A stretch of 64,000 nucleotides of DNA from Cryptomeria japonica (Eukaryota; Streptophyta; Pinopsida; Cupressales; Cupressaceae). The position numbers and the translations under genes are program-made. The notes beneath the pieces are model-generated. The model was not told the origin of the DNA and did not search any database. It saw nothing but the letters and a program-made list of their open reading frames with translations. Below are positions 35,589 through 46,368 of this stretch, piece by piece; within the stretch, counting starts at the first letter, position 1, and the number at the start of each line of letters is the position of its first letter. The stretch is taken from NCBI RefSeq assembly GCF_030272615.1, contig NC_081415.1, forward strand, positions 101,350,796 to 101,414,795, in the 5' to 3' direction.

Positions 35589-36929
35589 TGCTGGATATTG
35601 TTGTTGCTAGGATATGTCATTGATGTCAACATATTCTTGTGTTTTGGTGTTGCAAAGAGTTGTTTGGTGATCCAATGATAGCAGTGAGTTGATCTGGTTG
35701 GTTTATCTATTTGGGATGTTAATCAACTAGAGATACTTCATTCTATATTGGTTTAAGTGATCTATAAGTTTACTTGATCATATCATTTGATCCATTTTGA
35801 GGATTTGGCTTTTGTATTTGGTGATTGGCAGAGTCTGGTATTTGATCCATTGCGCTCCAGTATGATCTAAAATTTGGGTTGTACATTTGGGAGAGTATTT
35901 TGGATGTTCATGTGAATCTTCATTTCAGATGGTTCATGATTTGGTACTCTACAAGTGATCTTTCTAGTCTGAATTGTTACTATTAAGTGTTCTTGAGCAT
36001 TAGCGTATTGATCAATGAAGATTTGGATAAGTGGTGTTGGTGTAGCTATTGCAGGTGGTTCTAACATTCTTGTTGGTGTTTCTTGATTGTGTCCTATTTG
36101 TTTTTGTGGTTGCATTGATCATTGTGCGTGTTCTTGAAGATCTTTTGGGTGCGGTGATATTTTTTCATGTTATGCAGTATTTGTGATGGTGTAGCATGTG
36201 GTGATTGATCTTGGCGAGATTTCTAGTGGTGTTGTGTGTTCAAGGATTTTATTTGGGTCCATGCTATGTCAACTCTGGTATTGTACTGGTCTAGTGATTT
36301 ATTTATGTATCATGTGATGTAATTTTATAATTAAGGGTTGAGGGTTTGAGCCGACCTTGTAGTCAAGGTTGATGAATTGTATAAATAGGTGTTAGATTCA
36401 TGTAATGCATGTATAATGGTTGTGTCTACATTATCATAGAGAGGTGTATGTGTGCATAAGTAAATTTATCCTTTGGTGTGATGTATTCAATAGAGATTGT
36501 TGCAGGGTAGACAAATGAGCTTAACTAGAACTGTCATCAAGCATTAGGAGATGTTATTCTTTTAGTTCACCTTAATCAAATAGTAGTTTGAATATTATTG
36601 TAAGGTAGTGAGACTTCCCTAAGGGTTGGAGCCTTCTAGGTCATTGTATTTTATGCAGTGAGCTCTAGGTAGTGTTTTTGAATGCATGTGCATTCCCCAT
36701 TGCAATATTTACACATACTATTGCAGAGTATCATCTCATTGTGGGTAGGTTCCCACTATGGTTTTTTCCTTAACTGGGTTTTCCACATCAAAATCTTGGT
36801 GTTATGTGTGTTGTTGTATTTTTGTTTATTTTTGTAGTTGATTAAATTTGAGATTGTGCTTAAATTGTTTAATATGGTGAAAATTGATTCACCCCCCTTA
36901 TTAGTTTTCCTTCATTATTATTGCCAACA
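35589..36929 (+). repeat. Copia D 5' LTR
   Basis: It starts TGCTGGATATTG (TGTTGG in the 3' copy) and ends TATTGCCAACA. TATAAATAG lies at 36380-36388, the conserved GGTTTTTTCC..GGTTTTCCAC block near 36760-36785, and CACCCCCCTT near 36890. Confidence 0.9.
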
Positions 36930-36931
36930 AT

Positions 36932-36942
36932 TGGTATTAGAG
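36932..36942 (+). promoter_or_regulatory. Copia D primer-binding site
   Basis: TGGTATTAGAG, the tRNA-iMet complement TGGTATCAGAG with one C-to-T change, two bases after the LTR. Confidence 0.88.
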
Positions 36943-36985
36943 ATAGATCCTCTGGAAGAAGCTTGACCACTTGAGGAGATCTGGG

Positions 36986-37860
36986 ATGGCAACTTACGTA
37001 TTCAAGAAGGAGAGCCTGAGATTTGATGGAAATAACTACACTATATGGAAGGACCAAATGGAAGTTCATTTAAAATTTCTTGGAGACGAGTATTGAAAGA
37101 TTAAAAATAATATCTATAATGTTCCTCCAAATGGACTAGTTATTGCTATTGAGTTCAAGGATTCTGAACATAACATAAGAGCTAAGGAAGCATTGTTGAG
37201 TGCCTTGACTGATTTAGAAATGACAAAAGTGATGGATTTGTAGACTGCACATGAGATCTGGGAGAAGTTAGAGACCTTGTATGAAGGAGATAAACCTATT
37301 AAATTTGCTAAGCTACAGAGTTTGAAAGGAAAGTATGAGATGCTGAAGATGGGAGAAGATGAGAACATATCTACCTTTATGGATAAGGTGAATGAACTTG
37401 TCCTAGGTATTAGATGTTTCATTGGAGCTCTTGAAGAAGATTAGATTGTTACTAAAGTGTTGAGATCTTTGCCTCCTTATTACAAGCCTAAAGTAGGTGC
37501 TATTGATATGATTAGAAGTGTGACTACTGTAACAAGGGACATGCTAGTTGGCAAGCTTGTTGCCTTTAAGTTGAGCAAGTTTAGAGAATCACATGGCAAA
37601 TATAAGACTACATTCAGAGCCTCTGTATCCAGGAAGTAGAAGTATTATCTGGGAGAAATTTCATGTTGGGTATCTAGTTATGAAAGAGAAAAGAGAGATC
37701 GAAGAGAAATAAAGAGAGATGGGTGAGCTTGAAGCCTTTATTGCTAGAAGATTGCCTAAAGGAGCTGGTAAGTATGATGGAAATCTACCTTTCAAATGTT
37801 TCTCTTGTAATAAGATAGGACATTTTGCTTCTAGGTGTCCTGAAAGAATTTCTAGGTATG
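36986..37860 (+). pseudogene. Copia D Gag
   Basis: The start is the ATG at 36986 (MATYVFKKESLRFDGNNYTI). In-frame stops are TGA at 37094, TAG at 37241, TAG at 37442 and TAG at 37637, then the frame shifts. The zinc knuckle CFSCNKIGHFASRCP is intact near 37797-37841 in the next frame. The region matches copia Gag in order and length. Confidence 0.88.
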
Positions 37861-39449
37861 ATAAACATGACAAATTTGAAAGGAATGATAGATCTGATAA
37901 ATATGATAGATATGAGAAGCATGATAAGAATGATAAGTCCTATAAGCCTAACAAGAAGCTTAGATATCATAAGAGATTCTATTATGTTTCTAATGAAGGT
38001 GTGATAGATGAAGAGTTTGAGAATGGGAATTCAGAAGATGAGTTTTTATTTATTGCTATCAAGGAAGATGATTTTGTACCAATGAATCCTACAAGCTACA
38101 TTGTTGAGGAGAAAGATTTGGATGCTAAGATTGAAGAGAAAGATGAATGGTTAATTAACAGGGGTTGTTCACATCATATGACAGGTGATAAAAGAAAATT
38201 TGTGAATATGGAGAGGTATGATGATGGTATAGTGATATTTGGAGATGATAAAGCTTGTGTGATCCATGGTAGAGGTTCAATTTATTTTGATGGTAAGCAT
38301 AACACTGATGATGTATTGTATGTTAAATGTTTGAAGCATAATATTTTGAGTGTTGGACAGATGGTTGACAAGTGATATGATTTTCAATTCAAGAATGGTA
38401 AATGCAAGATTCTTAATGCCTCTGGTATAGAGATTGCATTAGGGAATAAGACTAAAGGTAATATCTTTCATTTGAATGTTGATGAGAAAAGTTGTTTAAT
38501 TGCTCAGATTGATGAAAGTTGGTTGTGGCATAGAAGGATGTGTCATGTTATTTTTGACTTCATGATAAGGATAACCTCTACTCAAGCTATTAGAGATTTG
38601 CCTAAAATTGTGAAGCCATCTAATCCAGTATGTAAAGAATTTCAGTTGGGAAAGCTAACAAGAACTACATTCAAGAGTAAGTCGTATTCATCTAATGGAT
38701 TGTTAGATCTTGTACATACTGACTTGTGTGGTCCTAAAAGAGTAAGTAGTGTGCAGAGTGACAACTATTTCATGTTATTGATTGATGATTACTCTAGGAT
38801 GATATGGGTTACCTTTCTAAGGGAGAAATCAGAAGCATTGGAGAAATTCAAAATATTCAAAGCTAAGGTGGAAACTAAGATAGGATTCAAGCTGAAGTGT
38901 CTGAGATTTGACAGAGAAGGAGAATTTACATCTGGCAAGTTTGATTCATTTTTTGAGAGGAATGGAATTAGAAGACAGTTATCTGCTCCTAGAACCCCTC
39001 AACAGAATGGAGTTGTTGAAAGGAAGATTAGAACTATTTTGGATGCTGCTAGGACTATGTTGATTGAAGGAAATGTTGCACAAGCCTTTTGGAGAGAAGT
39101 TGTTAGCATTGTTGTTTACACATTCAACTAGGTGTGTATAAAAGGTGATTCTGGTAAGACTCCTTATGTGCTATGGTTTGGTCATGTTCCTACAGTTAGA
39201 TATTTTATAATCTTTGGAAGCAAATGTTATATCAAAAGAGATGAAGATATAGGAAAGTTTGATGCAAGATGTGATGAAGGAATCTTCTTCGGTTATTCTA
39301 CTAAAAGCAAGGCCTACCGATGTTACAACAAGAGACTAAGAAAGATAGTAGAAAGTGCAAATGTGAAGGTGGATGAATGTCATGGAAAGAAGATCAGAGG
39401 ATGCGAATATGAATCTGATGATCAAGATGTTATTTCAAAGCCTATGTAG
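37719..39449 (+). pseudogene. Copia D protease and integrase
   Basis: One frame with few breaks. The protease site reads WLINRGCSHHMTGD at about 38146-38188, so the catalytic DSG has become NRG and the protease is inactive. After a TGA near 38373 come DESWLWHRRMCHV, an integrase with LDLVHTDLCGP and LLIDDYSRMIWV, CLRFDREGEFTS (second Asp kept), and QNGVVERKIRTIL (Glu kept). A TAG at 39129-39131 separates a C-terminal part with ARCDEGIFFGYSTKSKAYRC. Confidence 0.9.
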
Positions 39450-39571
39450 ACTGAGATCTTAAAGCAGAATGCTCCAGTAGAAATAGTTAATTTGGATATA
39501 TATATATTGTTGGTGAAGAAGTTCAGGAGCCTGAGAATCAAAACAATCAGAAGACTCTGAGGTATGTAAGA

Positions 39572-41124
39572 TTGAATCATATAGAAAATCAGATTATTCG
39601 TGATAAAAATAAAGGTGTGATGACTAGGAGAAGGATTTTTGTTGAAGAGATATGTTTGATTTCCAAGATTGAACTTAAAGATGTTGCAGAAGCATGTAAA
39701 GATGAGAATTGGATAAAAGAAATGGAAAAAGAGTTAGATCAGATTGAGAAGAATAACACTTGGGAGCTTGTTCCAAGATCTAAAGACAAGAATGTGATTG
39801 ACACTAAATGGGTGTTCTGGAATAAATTGAATGAAGCTGGTGAAGTGGTAAGAAACAAATCAAGGTTGGTATGAAAAGGATGTTGTTAGATGAAAGGAAT
39901 TGATTATGAGGAGAAATTTTCTCTAGTAGCTAAAATTGAATTGCTTGCATATGATGCTTACAAGAATTTTAAGGTATATCAGATGGATGTTAAGTTAGCC
40001 TTTTTAAATGGTATAAAAATTATAGAAATCCTTTTATGTACTTAAGCAAGCCCCTAGAGCTTGGTATGCTAGATTGGATAGGTACTTGATGAAGTTGGGA
40101 TCCTGTAAAGGTACTGTTGATAGTAATTTATACTTTAAGGTTGATAATGATAACATTTTGATTGTTGGAGTCTTTGTTGATGACATTATTTTTGGAGGAG
40201 ATGATGATTTGAGTATGAAGTTTGCTAATGATATGCAAAGGAATTTGAGATGTCTATGATAGGTGAGATGAAATTCTTCTTAGGATTGCAGATTACACAA
40301 ATTGACAAAGGTATTTTCATTTCTCAATCTAAGTATGTGAAAGAATTGTTGGAAAAGTTTAAGTTAGGTGATTCTAAAACTATTGGAACTCCTATGGTGA
40401 TTGGATGCAATTTGTCTAAGCATGATGAATCTCAAAAATTTAATTAGACATTGTATAGATCTATGGTTGGTGGAATGTTGTACTTGACTTAGACTAGATG
40501 GGATATCATGCACGTTGTTTTTCTTTGTACTAGATTTCAAGACGATCCTAAAGAGTCATGTTACTACTGTGAAGAATATTTTTTAGATACTTGAAGGGGA
40601 CAGTTGACTATGGTTTATGGTATCCAAAAAATGATGATTTCATGTTATGTGTTTATACTAATGTTGATTGGCCTAGTGATGTTGATGACTGGAAGAGCAC
40701 TATCGATGGATCTTTCTTTCTAGGAAAAAAGTTGGTTTCATGGTCAAGTAAGAAACAAGATGCTATATCTCTATCTACTGTTGAAGTTGAATACATTGTT
40801 GCTGCTAGCAACTATACTCAGGTAGGTTGGATGAAGCAAATTTTGAAGGATATAAGAGTTGTGTATGATGAGCCTATTATTATATACCATGATAATTCAA
40901 GTGCTATCAATATTTCCAAGAATCTAGTAGTGCATTCTAAAATAGAGCATATATCAATTAAGTATCATTTCTTGAGGGAGAAAGTTAGTGATGAAGAAGT
41001 CAGACTGGAGTATGTATCTACAAAGGATCAGATTGCAGATATTTTCACTAAGCCCTTTCCTATAGATACATTTGTCTATTTTAGAGACAAGTTAGGGGTC
41101 TTTGCCCCTCCTGATGAGAGATAG
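39572..41124 (+). pseudogene. Copia D reverse transcriptase and RNase H
   Basis: RT opens with NNTWELVPRSKDKNVIDTKW. The region with the first catalytic Asp reads YQMDVKLAFLNG near 39978 in another frame. The active site reads [12 protein letters not shown] at about 40170, and SMIGEMKFFLGLQI follows. RNase H reads WSSKKQDAISLSTVEVEYIV and IYHDNSSAINISKN, ending DIFTKPFPIDTFVYFRDKLG. At least four frame changes occur. Confidence 0.9.
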
Positions 41125-41462
41125 ATGCATTGAGATCCATCAATCCAGTGGACTTTAGAGTCTTATCTTCTTATTCAGATTGATGATTGGGTTTTGCTAC
41201 TCATCTGAAGTAGTCAATGAGTAATTTAGGTAATCAGATTTATGAGTTTATCCTATGGGGAAGAGATTATTTGGTTTGGGGAGAGAAGCATGATTTGTTC
41301 ATATCTTTGGCATTGTTGTCAAAGGGAGAGAGAAGCATGTGAAAAACTTCCTTATCTTTAAAGTGTTGTGTGCATGATCTTACGGGGAGTTTGTTGGTGA
41401 TTGTTGATGTTGATTTATTCCTTTGCATTGATTTTTTTTCACATTCATATGTCACCATCAAT

Positions 41463-41477
41463 GCCAAAGGGAGAGAT
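41463..41477 (+). promoter_or_regulatory. Copia D polypurine tract
   Basis: GCCAAAGGGAGAGAT lies immediately before the 3' LTR start TGTTGGATATTG. Confidence 0.87.
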
Positions 41478-42831
41478 TGTTGGATATTGTTGCTTCTAGG
41501 ATATGTTGTTGTCATTGATGTCAACATGTTCATGTGTTTTGGTGTTGCAAAGAGCTGTTTGGTGATCCGGTGATAGCAATGAGTTGATCTAGTTGGTTTA
41601 TCTATTTGGGATGTTGAATCAACTAGATATACTTCATTATTTATTGGTTTCTATGATCTAGAAGTTTACTTGATCATATCATTTGATCCTGTTTGAGAAT
41701 TTGGCTTTTATATTTAGTGATTGGCAAAGTCTGGTATTTGATCTGTTGGGCTCCAGTATGATCTGATCTTTGGTTTCAGATTTGGGAGATTATTTCAGAT
41801 GTTCATGTGAATCTTCATTTTAGATGGTTCATGATTTGGCACTCCGCAAGTGATCTTTCTAGTCTGAATTATTGTTGTTAAATGTTCTTGAACATTAGTG
41901 TATTGATTGATGAAGATTTGGATAAGTGGTGTTGGTGCAACTATTTTGGATGGTTCTAACATGGTTGTTGGTGATTTCTAATCGTGTCCTATTTATTTTT
42001 CTAGTCTGTATTGATCATTGTGTTTGTTCTCAAAGATCTTTTAGGTCTGGTGATATTTTTTCATGTTATGCGGTATTTGTGGTGGTGTAACATGTTATGA
42101 TTGATCTTGGCAAGATTTGTGGTGGTGTTTATTGTTTGAGGATTTGATTTGGGTCCATGCTATGTCAACTACGACATTGTATTGTGGTGATTTATTTATG
42201 TATCATGTGATGTAATTTTATAATTAAGGGTTGACGGCTTGAGTCAACCTTGTAGTCAATGTTGATGAATTGTATAAATAGGTGTTAGATTCATGCAATT
42301 TATGTATGATGGTTGTATCTACATTATCAGAGATAGGTGTATGTGTGCATAAGTGAATTTATCCTTCGATGTGATGTATTGAGCAGAGATTGTTGTAGGA
42401 TAGACAAATGAGCTTAACTATAACTATCATCAAGCATTAGGAGATGCTATTCTTTCAGTTCATCTTAACCAAATTGTAGTCTAAATATTATTGTAAGGTA
42501 GTGAACCTTTCCTGAGGGTTGGAGCCTTCTGGGTCATTGTATTTTGAGCAGTGAGCTCTAGGTAGTATGCATGAATGCATTTACATTCCCCATTGTAATA
42601 TTTACACATACTACTACAGACTATCATCTCATTGTAGGTAGGTTCCCACTGTGGTTTTTCCCTTAACTGGGTTTTCCACGTCAAAATCTTGGTGTTATGT
42701 GTGCTTTTGCCTTTGTGTTTATTGTTGCAATTGATTAAATCTAAGATTATTCTTAAATTGTTTAATCTGATGAATACTAATTCACCCACCACCCCCCCCC
42801 TCTCAATTTTCCTTCATTGTTATTGCCAACA
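41478..42831 (+). repeat. Copia D 3' LTR
   Basis: It runs from TGTTGGATATTG to TTGCCAACA, 1354 bp, with TATAAATAG at 42273-42281 and a C9 run near 42792. AAAAG follows at 42832-42836. Confidence 0.92.
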
Positions 42832-42836
42832 AAAAG

Positions 42837-44058
42837 TTCACTACCTCTTTACTAACTTCTTCCATGTTTTGGGTCATTCTGCCATCCATCTTCTTGATTT
42901 TTGATATTCATTTTTTCTTTCTATTTGCAATTGCAGATCTGTGAAAGAAAAAAAATTAGTCTTTCCATCCCCTTCCTTTAGCCATATTTCTTTGGATTTT
43001 TGCCTCCAATGGATCTCTTCTCTTTTCAAAATCTCACTGAGTTCTTCTTTTAAAATCTTTTCTTTTTGAAAATCCAAAATGTCCATGCCTTCTTTAACCA
43101 TTTTTTCATTTAATGCCACAAGTTCTGGTTCCACTCTTCTCTTTTCAACAAAATAATTTTTAAAATGCTCCTGATTCCACTCTTTGAGTTTAGTTTTGAT
43201 GTATTTTAGCTTGTTGCTTAATTTATACAAGTATTAATTGTTTCCCAGATTGATTTCATTCCACCAATTAGAAATCAATTTTGATAGGTTGGCATCTCTG
43301 ATCCACATAGCTTCAAATTTGAAGGGAATACCTATCATAGGATGGTCTGAGTTTAATAATAGATAAATAGGGAAATGATCCAAACTAGTTAGTGGTACAA
43401 TTGACATTTCTTGAAGAGTATCTTGTTGGTTATGGGGTCTCCATGCATAAAAAAAATTGTCTAATATTTTAGCTATATTTCTGAAATTCTCCCTCCTATT
43501 GGTCCATGTGAAAAGTCCACTCTTTGGAATGATATCCATAAGTTGATTATTGTCCATAAAACTCTGGAAGTCTCTCTAAACCACTATGGTTCTTTACAAA
43601 CCTCCCATATTTTCTTGTGTGTTCAATGTGGTGTTGAAGTCTCCTGCAATGATACCCTTCTCATTTCTACTGAGCTCCAATCTACTCAAAATGTGTTGTC
43701 ACAACTCCCTTTTATCTATAGTGGTCACTAGTCCATATACATTTATAATGAAAAAAATTTCACTATTATGCAAGAGTGTCACTTTTATATGTAGCCAACT
43801 CCTTCCTTCTCCCATAACTTCACCCTTGACAATTAAGGGATTCCAGATAATGCAAATGCCCCCGAAAGCACCTTTAACTTCTAAAAACTACCCAAACCAA
43901 TGCCTGCAACCATTCATCTTTTTATCAATTTCATCCCTACTCCATTTAGTTTCTTGCAACAACAATATGTCCCCTTGAGTCTCATCAATTTGATGCTTGA
44001 TCAAGTGCCACTTGTCAAGGGCATTTAAACCCTTGACATTCTAGGATGTGATCCCCAT
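42837..44058 (-). pseudogene. LINE ORF2 N-terminus: APE-type endonuclease and linker
   Basis: ORF2 starts at the ATG at 44058 (MGITS, stop, NVKGLNALDKWHLI), where the TAG replaces the Trp of the usual SWNVRGLN. Endonuclease motifs follow: DILLLQETKWS, IINVYG, IIAGDFNTTL, GLFTWTNRREN and LTSLDHFPI. The linker at 42874-43230 is charged and helical (EIHWRQKSKEIWLKEGDGKT). Target nicking needs the Glu of QETK and the Asp/His of GDFN and SDH; SLDH is present. Confidence 0.9.
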
Positions 44059-44219
44059 TGTCCCTGGGGAAGGGAACCGCCCTTCCCTGTTGTAATCTTG
44101 GTTTGACTTGTAATCTTAGCTGCCATTTCCAACTTTTCTTTGTTTGATTTGTGCCCTCTCCTCCCCTTGGGTTTGATTTTTGGCTTGCTGATTTTGGAGA
44201 TTGTTAATTCAAATCCCAT
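44025..44219 (-). pseudogene. LINE ORF1 C-terminal fragment
   Basis: A basic 64-residue frame (KPKIKPKGRRGHKSNKEKLE) overlaps the ORF2 start by 34 nt. Its position and composition fit the tail of a plant LINE ORF1 RNA-binding protein. A stop lies just upstream, so the rest is lost or unrecognisable. Confidence 0.6.
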
Positions 44220-44573
44220 TTATGTGTAGCTTCTGTTATCACTGTTTAAGAAATAGGTTTTCTTTTCCCATGATTGCCTAAGTTTTGAAAATTTTGAGTC
44301 AGGTATGCTATTAGTTGCTTCAAATCTGTTCTAGGTCTCTAAGGGTTAAGGGTTTAGCTTTTAATCGCTCAAATGTCTGATAAAAAACCCTCTAACTTCT
44401 ATTTTTGCATTACTTTATTCACTTAAGTGATGGGTCTCTAAATCGTGTAAAGTGTCCCCCCCCCCGTTACTTACCTAGGCGATCGTTAAATAATTGTAAA
44501 AATTTATGCCTTATGCCTTTTCCTAATGTTTGTCAGGCCCAGTAAGTATCACGCAACTCTCAGATAGATCTAT
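44220..44573. other. Junction between LINE and unit F, nothing recognised
   Basis: No coding match was seen. It holds a C10 run at about 44456-44465 (GTGTCCCCCC..GTTAC). An element boundary may be here, but no ends could be defined. Confidence 0.45.
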
Positions 44574-46040
44574 GACTTTCGTTGTTTCACTGGGCGGAGT
44601 TGCTAGTGTGTTAGCCTCTACGAAATAGTGAAAGGCATAACTATGCCCGACCGAGTACACTAGGATCGAGCTTAATGAGACTCCATCTCACTTTGAATCT
44701 AATGGCTTGCGTTGATTTGCAGCCGAAATAAGCAAGTAAGTTACCTTTCACGAAATGGCGAAAAGGCTTGGCAGGACCCAGCGGTGAAGACTTTTCCACG
44801 GCTAAAAGGCAATCAAGTTTAAAAGAAATCGACGGCTCTCATTGTTTCATGGCTGAGAGATGCTCATAGTTTATTCTTTGCAAAGTAGAGAAAGGTTTTT
44901 GGGCCTGGGCAAAAGAGGTTCCTAAAAGGCATAATAGACGCGCTGGTCCCCGAGATCTAACAGCCAGTGTAGTTTCACGAGAGGAAGGTGCTCAAAAGAT
45001 AGCTTTCGCAAAATGGAGAAATGACATGCCATTCCAAGCGAGCAATCCAGCTGGCTGAGATAACAAGTAAGAAGTTGACACGTCAGTTCAGGAGTGATCA
45101 AATGGCAGGTGGATAAAGCTGAGTCAAAAGAACCACGTCTACCTATTTTAAGTAAGTTGTTAAGCATCATGCAAGTTCTTGAGATCTGATGGCTTGCGTG
45201 ATTTCGCAAAGATAAGATGCCAGTAGTTTAAAGCCTGTGAAATGGTGAAAGAGCTAGTGGGCCCAAAGAACAAGCAAGGCATAAAGGTAAAGGCCAATCA
45301 AATTTGTTTTGATCTAACGGTTCCCATGACTTCATGGCTGCAAACCAACTAGAGATTAATGTTTGTGAAGTCACAAAAGACAGGTGCAAGTCACATAAAG
45401 GCATGACGTGGCATGATAGCTGCTACTTTTTGTAGAGCTTGATGGTGATGTGTCAAATGACACATGGTTTTAAAAAGGTGATTGAGGGCCCACCAAGGTG
45501 TAACTAGTGGTTATGTGGGAATAGCAAAGTAAGACATGTGGCTGACTTAGAACTAAACCCAAAGGGGCTTCCAGGGCTAATGGCCAGATGCCACATGGCA
45601 TTTGTTAACCAGTGAACAAGTGGGGTATGTAATACCAGGATAAAGGGCCCACTTAAAAGGCATTCATCTCAAGATTGATCCAACGCTTCTCATTGTTTCG
45701 TGGCCCAAAGATGGAAGTGGATTAACCCCTATGAAATAGCAAAAAACCATTAGCTATCAAGATGAGGCGTGGTTAGTGAAAAAGGTTGACGGTCCCAGTT
45801 GGAGTTAAAGGCTGGGTGGTTAGAGTTCCATCTAATGCTTAGCGTAGCTTCGTGAAAGAAAAATGCTTGAGGGTTAAAGCTTGCAAAGTGGCGAAAAGGA
45901 AATAGGACCTGGCACTAAGGCAAAGAGGTTGAGATGGTGTAAAGACTGATCAAGCCTCATCTGATCAGACGGCTAGCACAGTTTCGCTAGGTGAACGTGC
46001 AAGGATGTTATGCTTTGCGAAATGGTGAAAGAGCAGAAAA
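44574..46040 (+). repeat. Nine hairpin-like repeats upstream of the giant ORF (unit F leader)
   Basis: Nine degenerate cores of about 60-78 bp begin near 44574, 44692, 44826, 44955, 45179, 45306, 45665, 45826 and 45962. Each reads roughly GATCTAACGGCT..GTTTCGC, then about 35 variable bases, then TTTGCGAAATGGCGAAA. The TTTCGC and GCGAAA arms are inverted repeats, so each unit could fold into a stem. The unit at 45962-46036 is closest to consensus. Spacing is about 110-360 bp. The array runs up to 330 bp before the ORF start at 46369. Confidence 0.75.
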
Positions 46041-46368
46041 GAAAATACACAGGTTTGTTATGACCCATTGGAGCGAAATTTTTGAATTCTTCTATGAATT
46101 CAATTCTGAAGGGACGGTCGAAGCATGCGGTATCAATGTCGCAGTTAAGAGCCCGACTACTGTATATGATCTCTTATCAATTGAATGAAGGCATCATTTT
46201 GAAGAGTTGTTGCAGAGAAGTAGATGTAGAGAAAATTTCTTCAAGCCAAGAACAGGTTCTCTTGTACTCTTGCTTAGAAATTACTTGACAGTTTGTTTAA
46301 ATTGGGGTTTTGATCTGTTACAAAGTTGTTACGGTTAGTAATTAAGTTGCTTGCATAGTAATTTTAAG

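Larger units (their letters stand above)
35589..42831 (+). mobile_element. Ty1/copia element D, complete but dead, nested in the LINE
   Basis: 7243 bp with two LTRs (1341 and 1354 bp), a tRNA-iMet PBS, Gag, PR, IN, RT, RH and a PPT, all on the plus strand, flanked by AAAAG duplications. Its LTRs differ at roughly 10% in the part I compared, so it is older than element E. At least five frame changes and many stops occur across gag-pol. Confidence 0.94.
32620..44219 (-). mobile_element. L1-type LINE, 5'-truncated, split by copia D
   Basis: In minus orientation: the ORF1 C-terminus (44219-44025), then ORF2 from the ATG at 44058 with APE-type endonuclease, linker, RT, zinc-binding zf-RVT and RNase H, ending at 32620. 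Copia D sits inside at 35589-42831 with a 5-bp duplication. Many stops and frame changes are present, and the RT active site is changed (FADG for FADD). The combined order is that of plant L1/LIb-type elements with a terminal RNase H. Confidence 0.9.
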
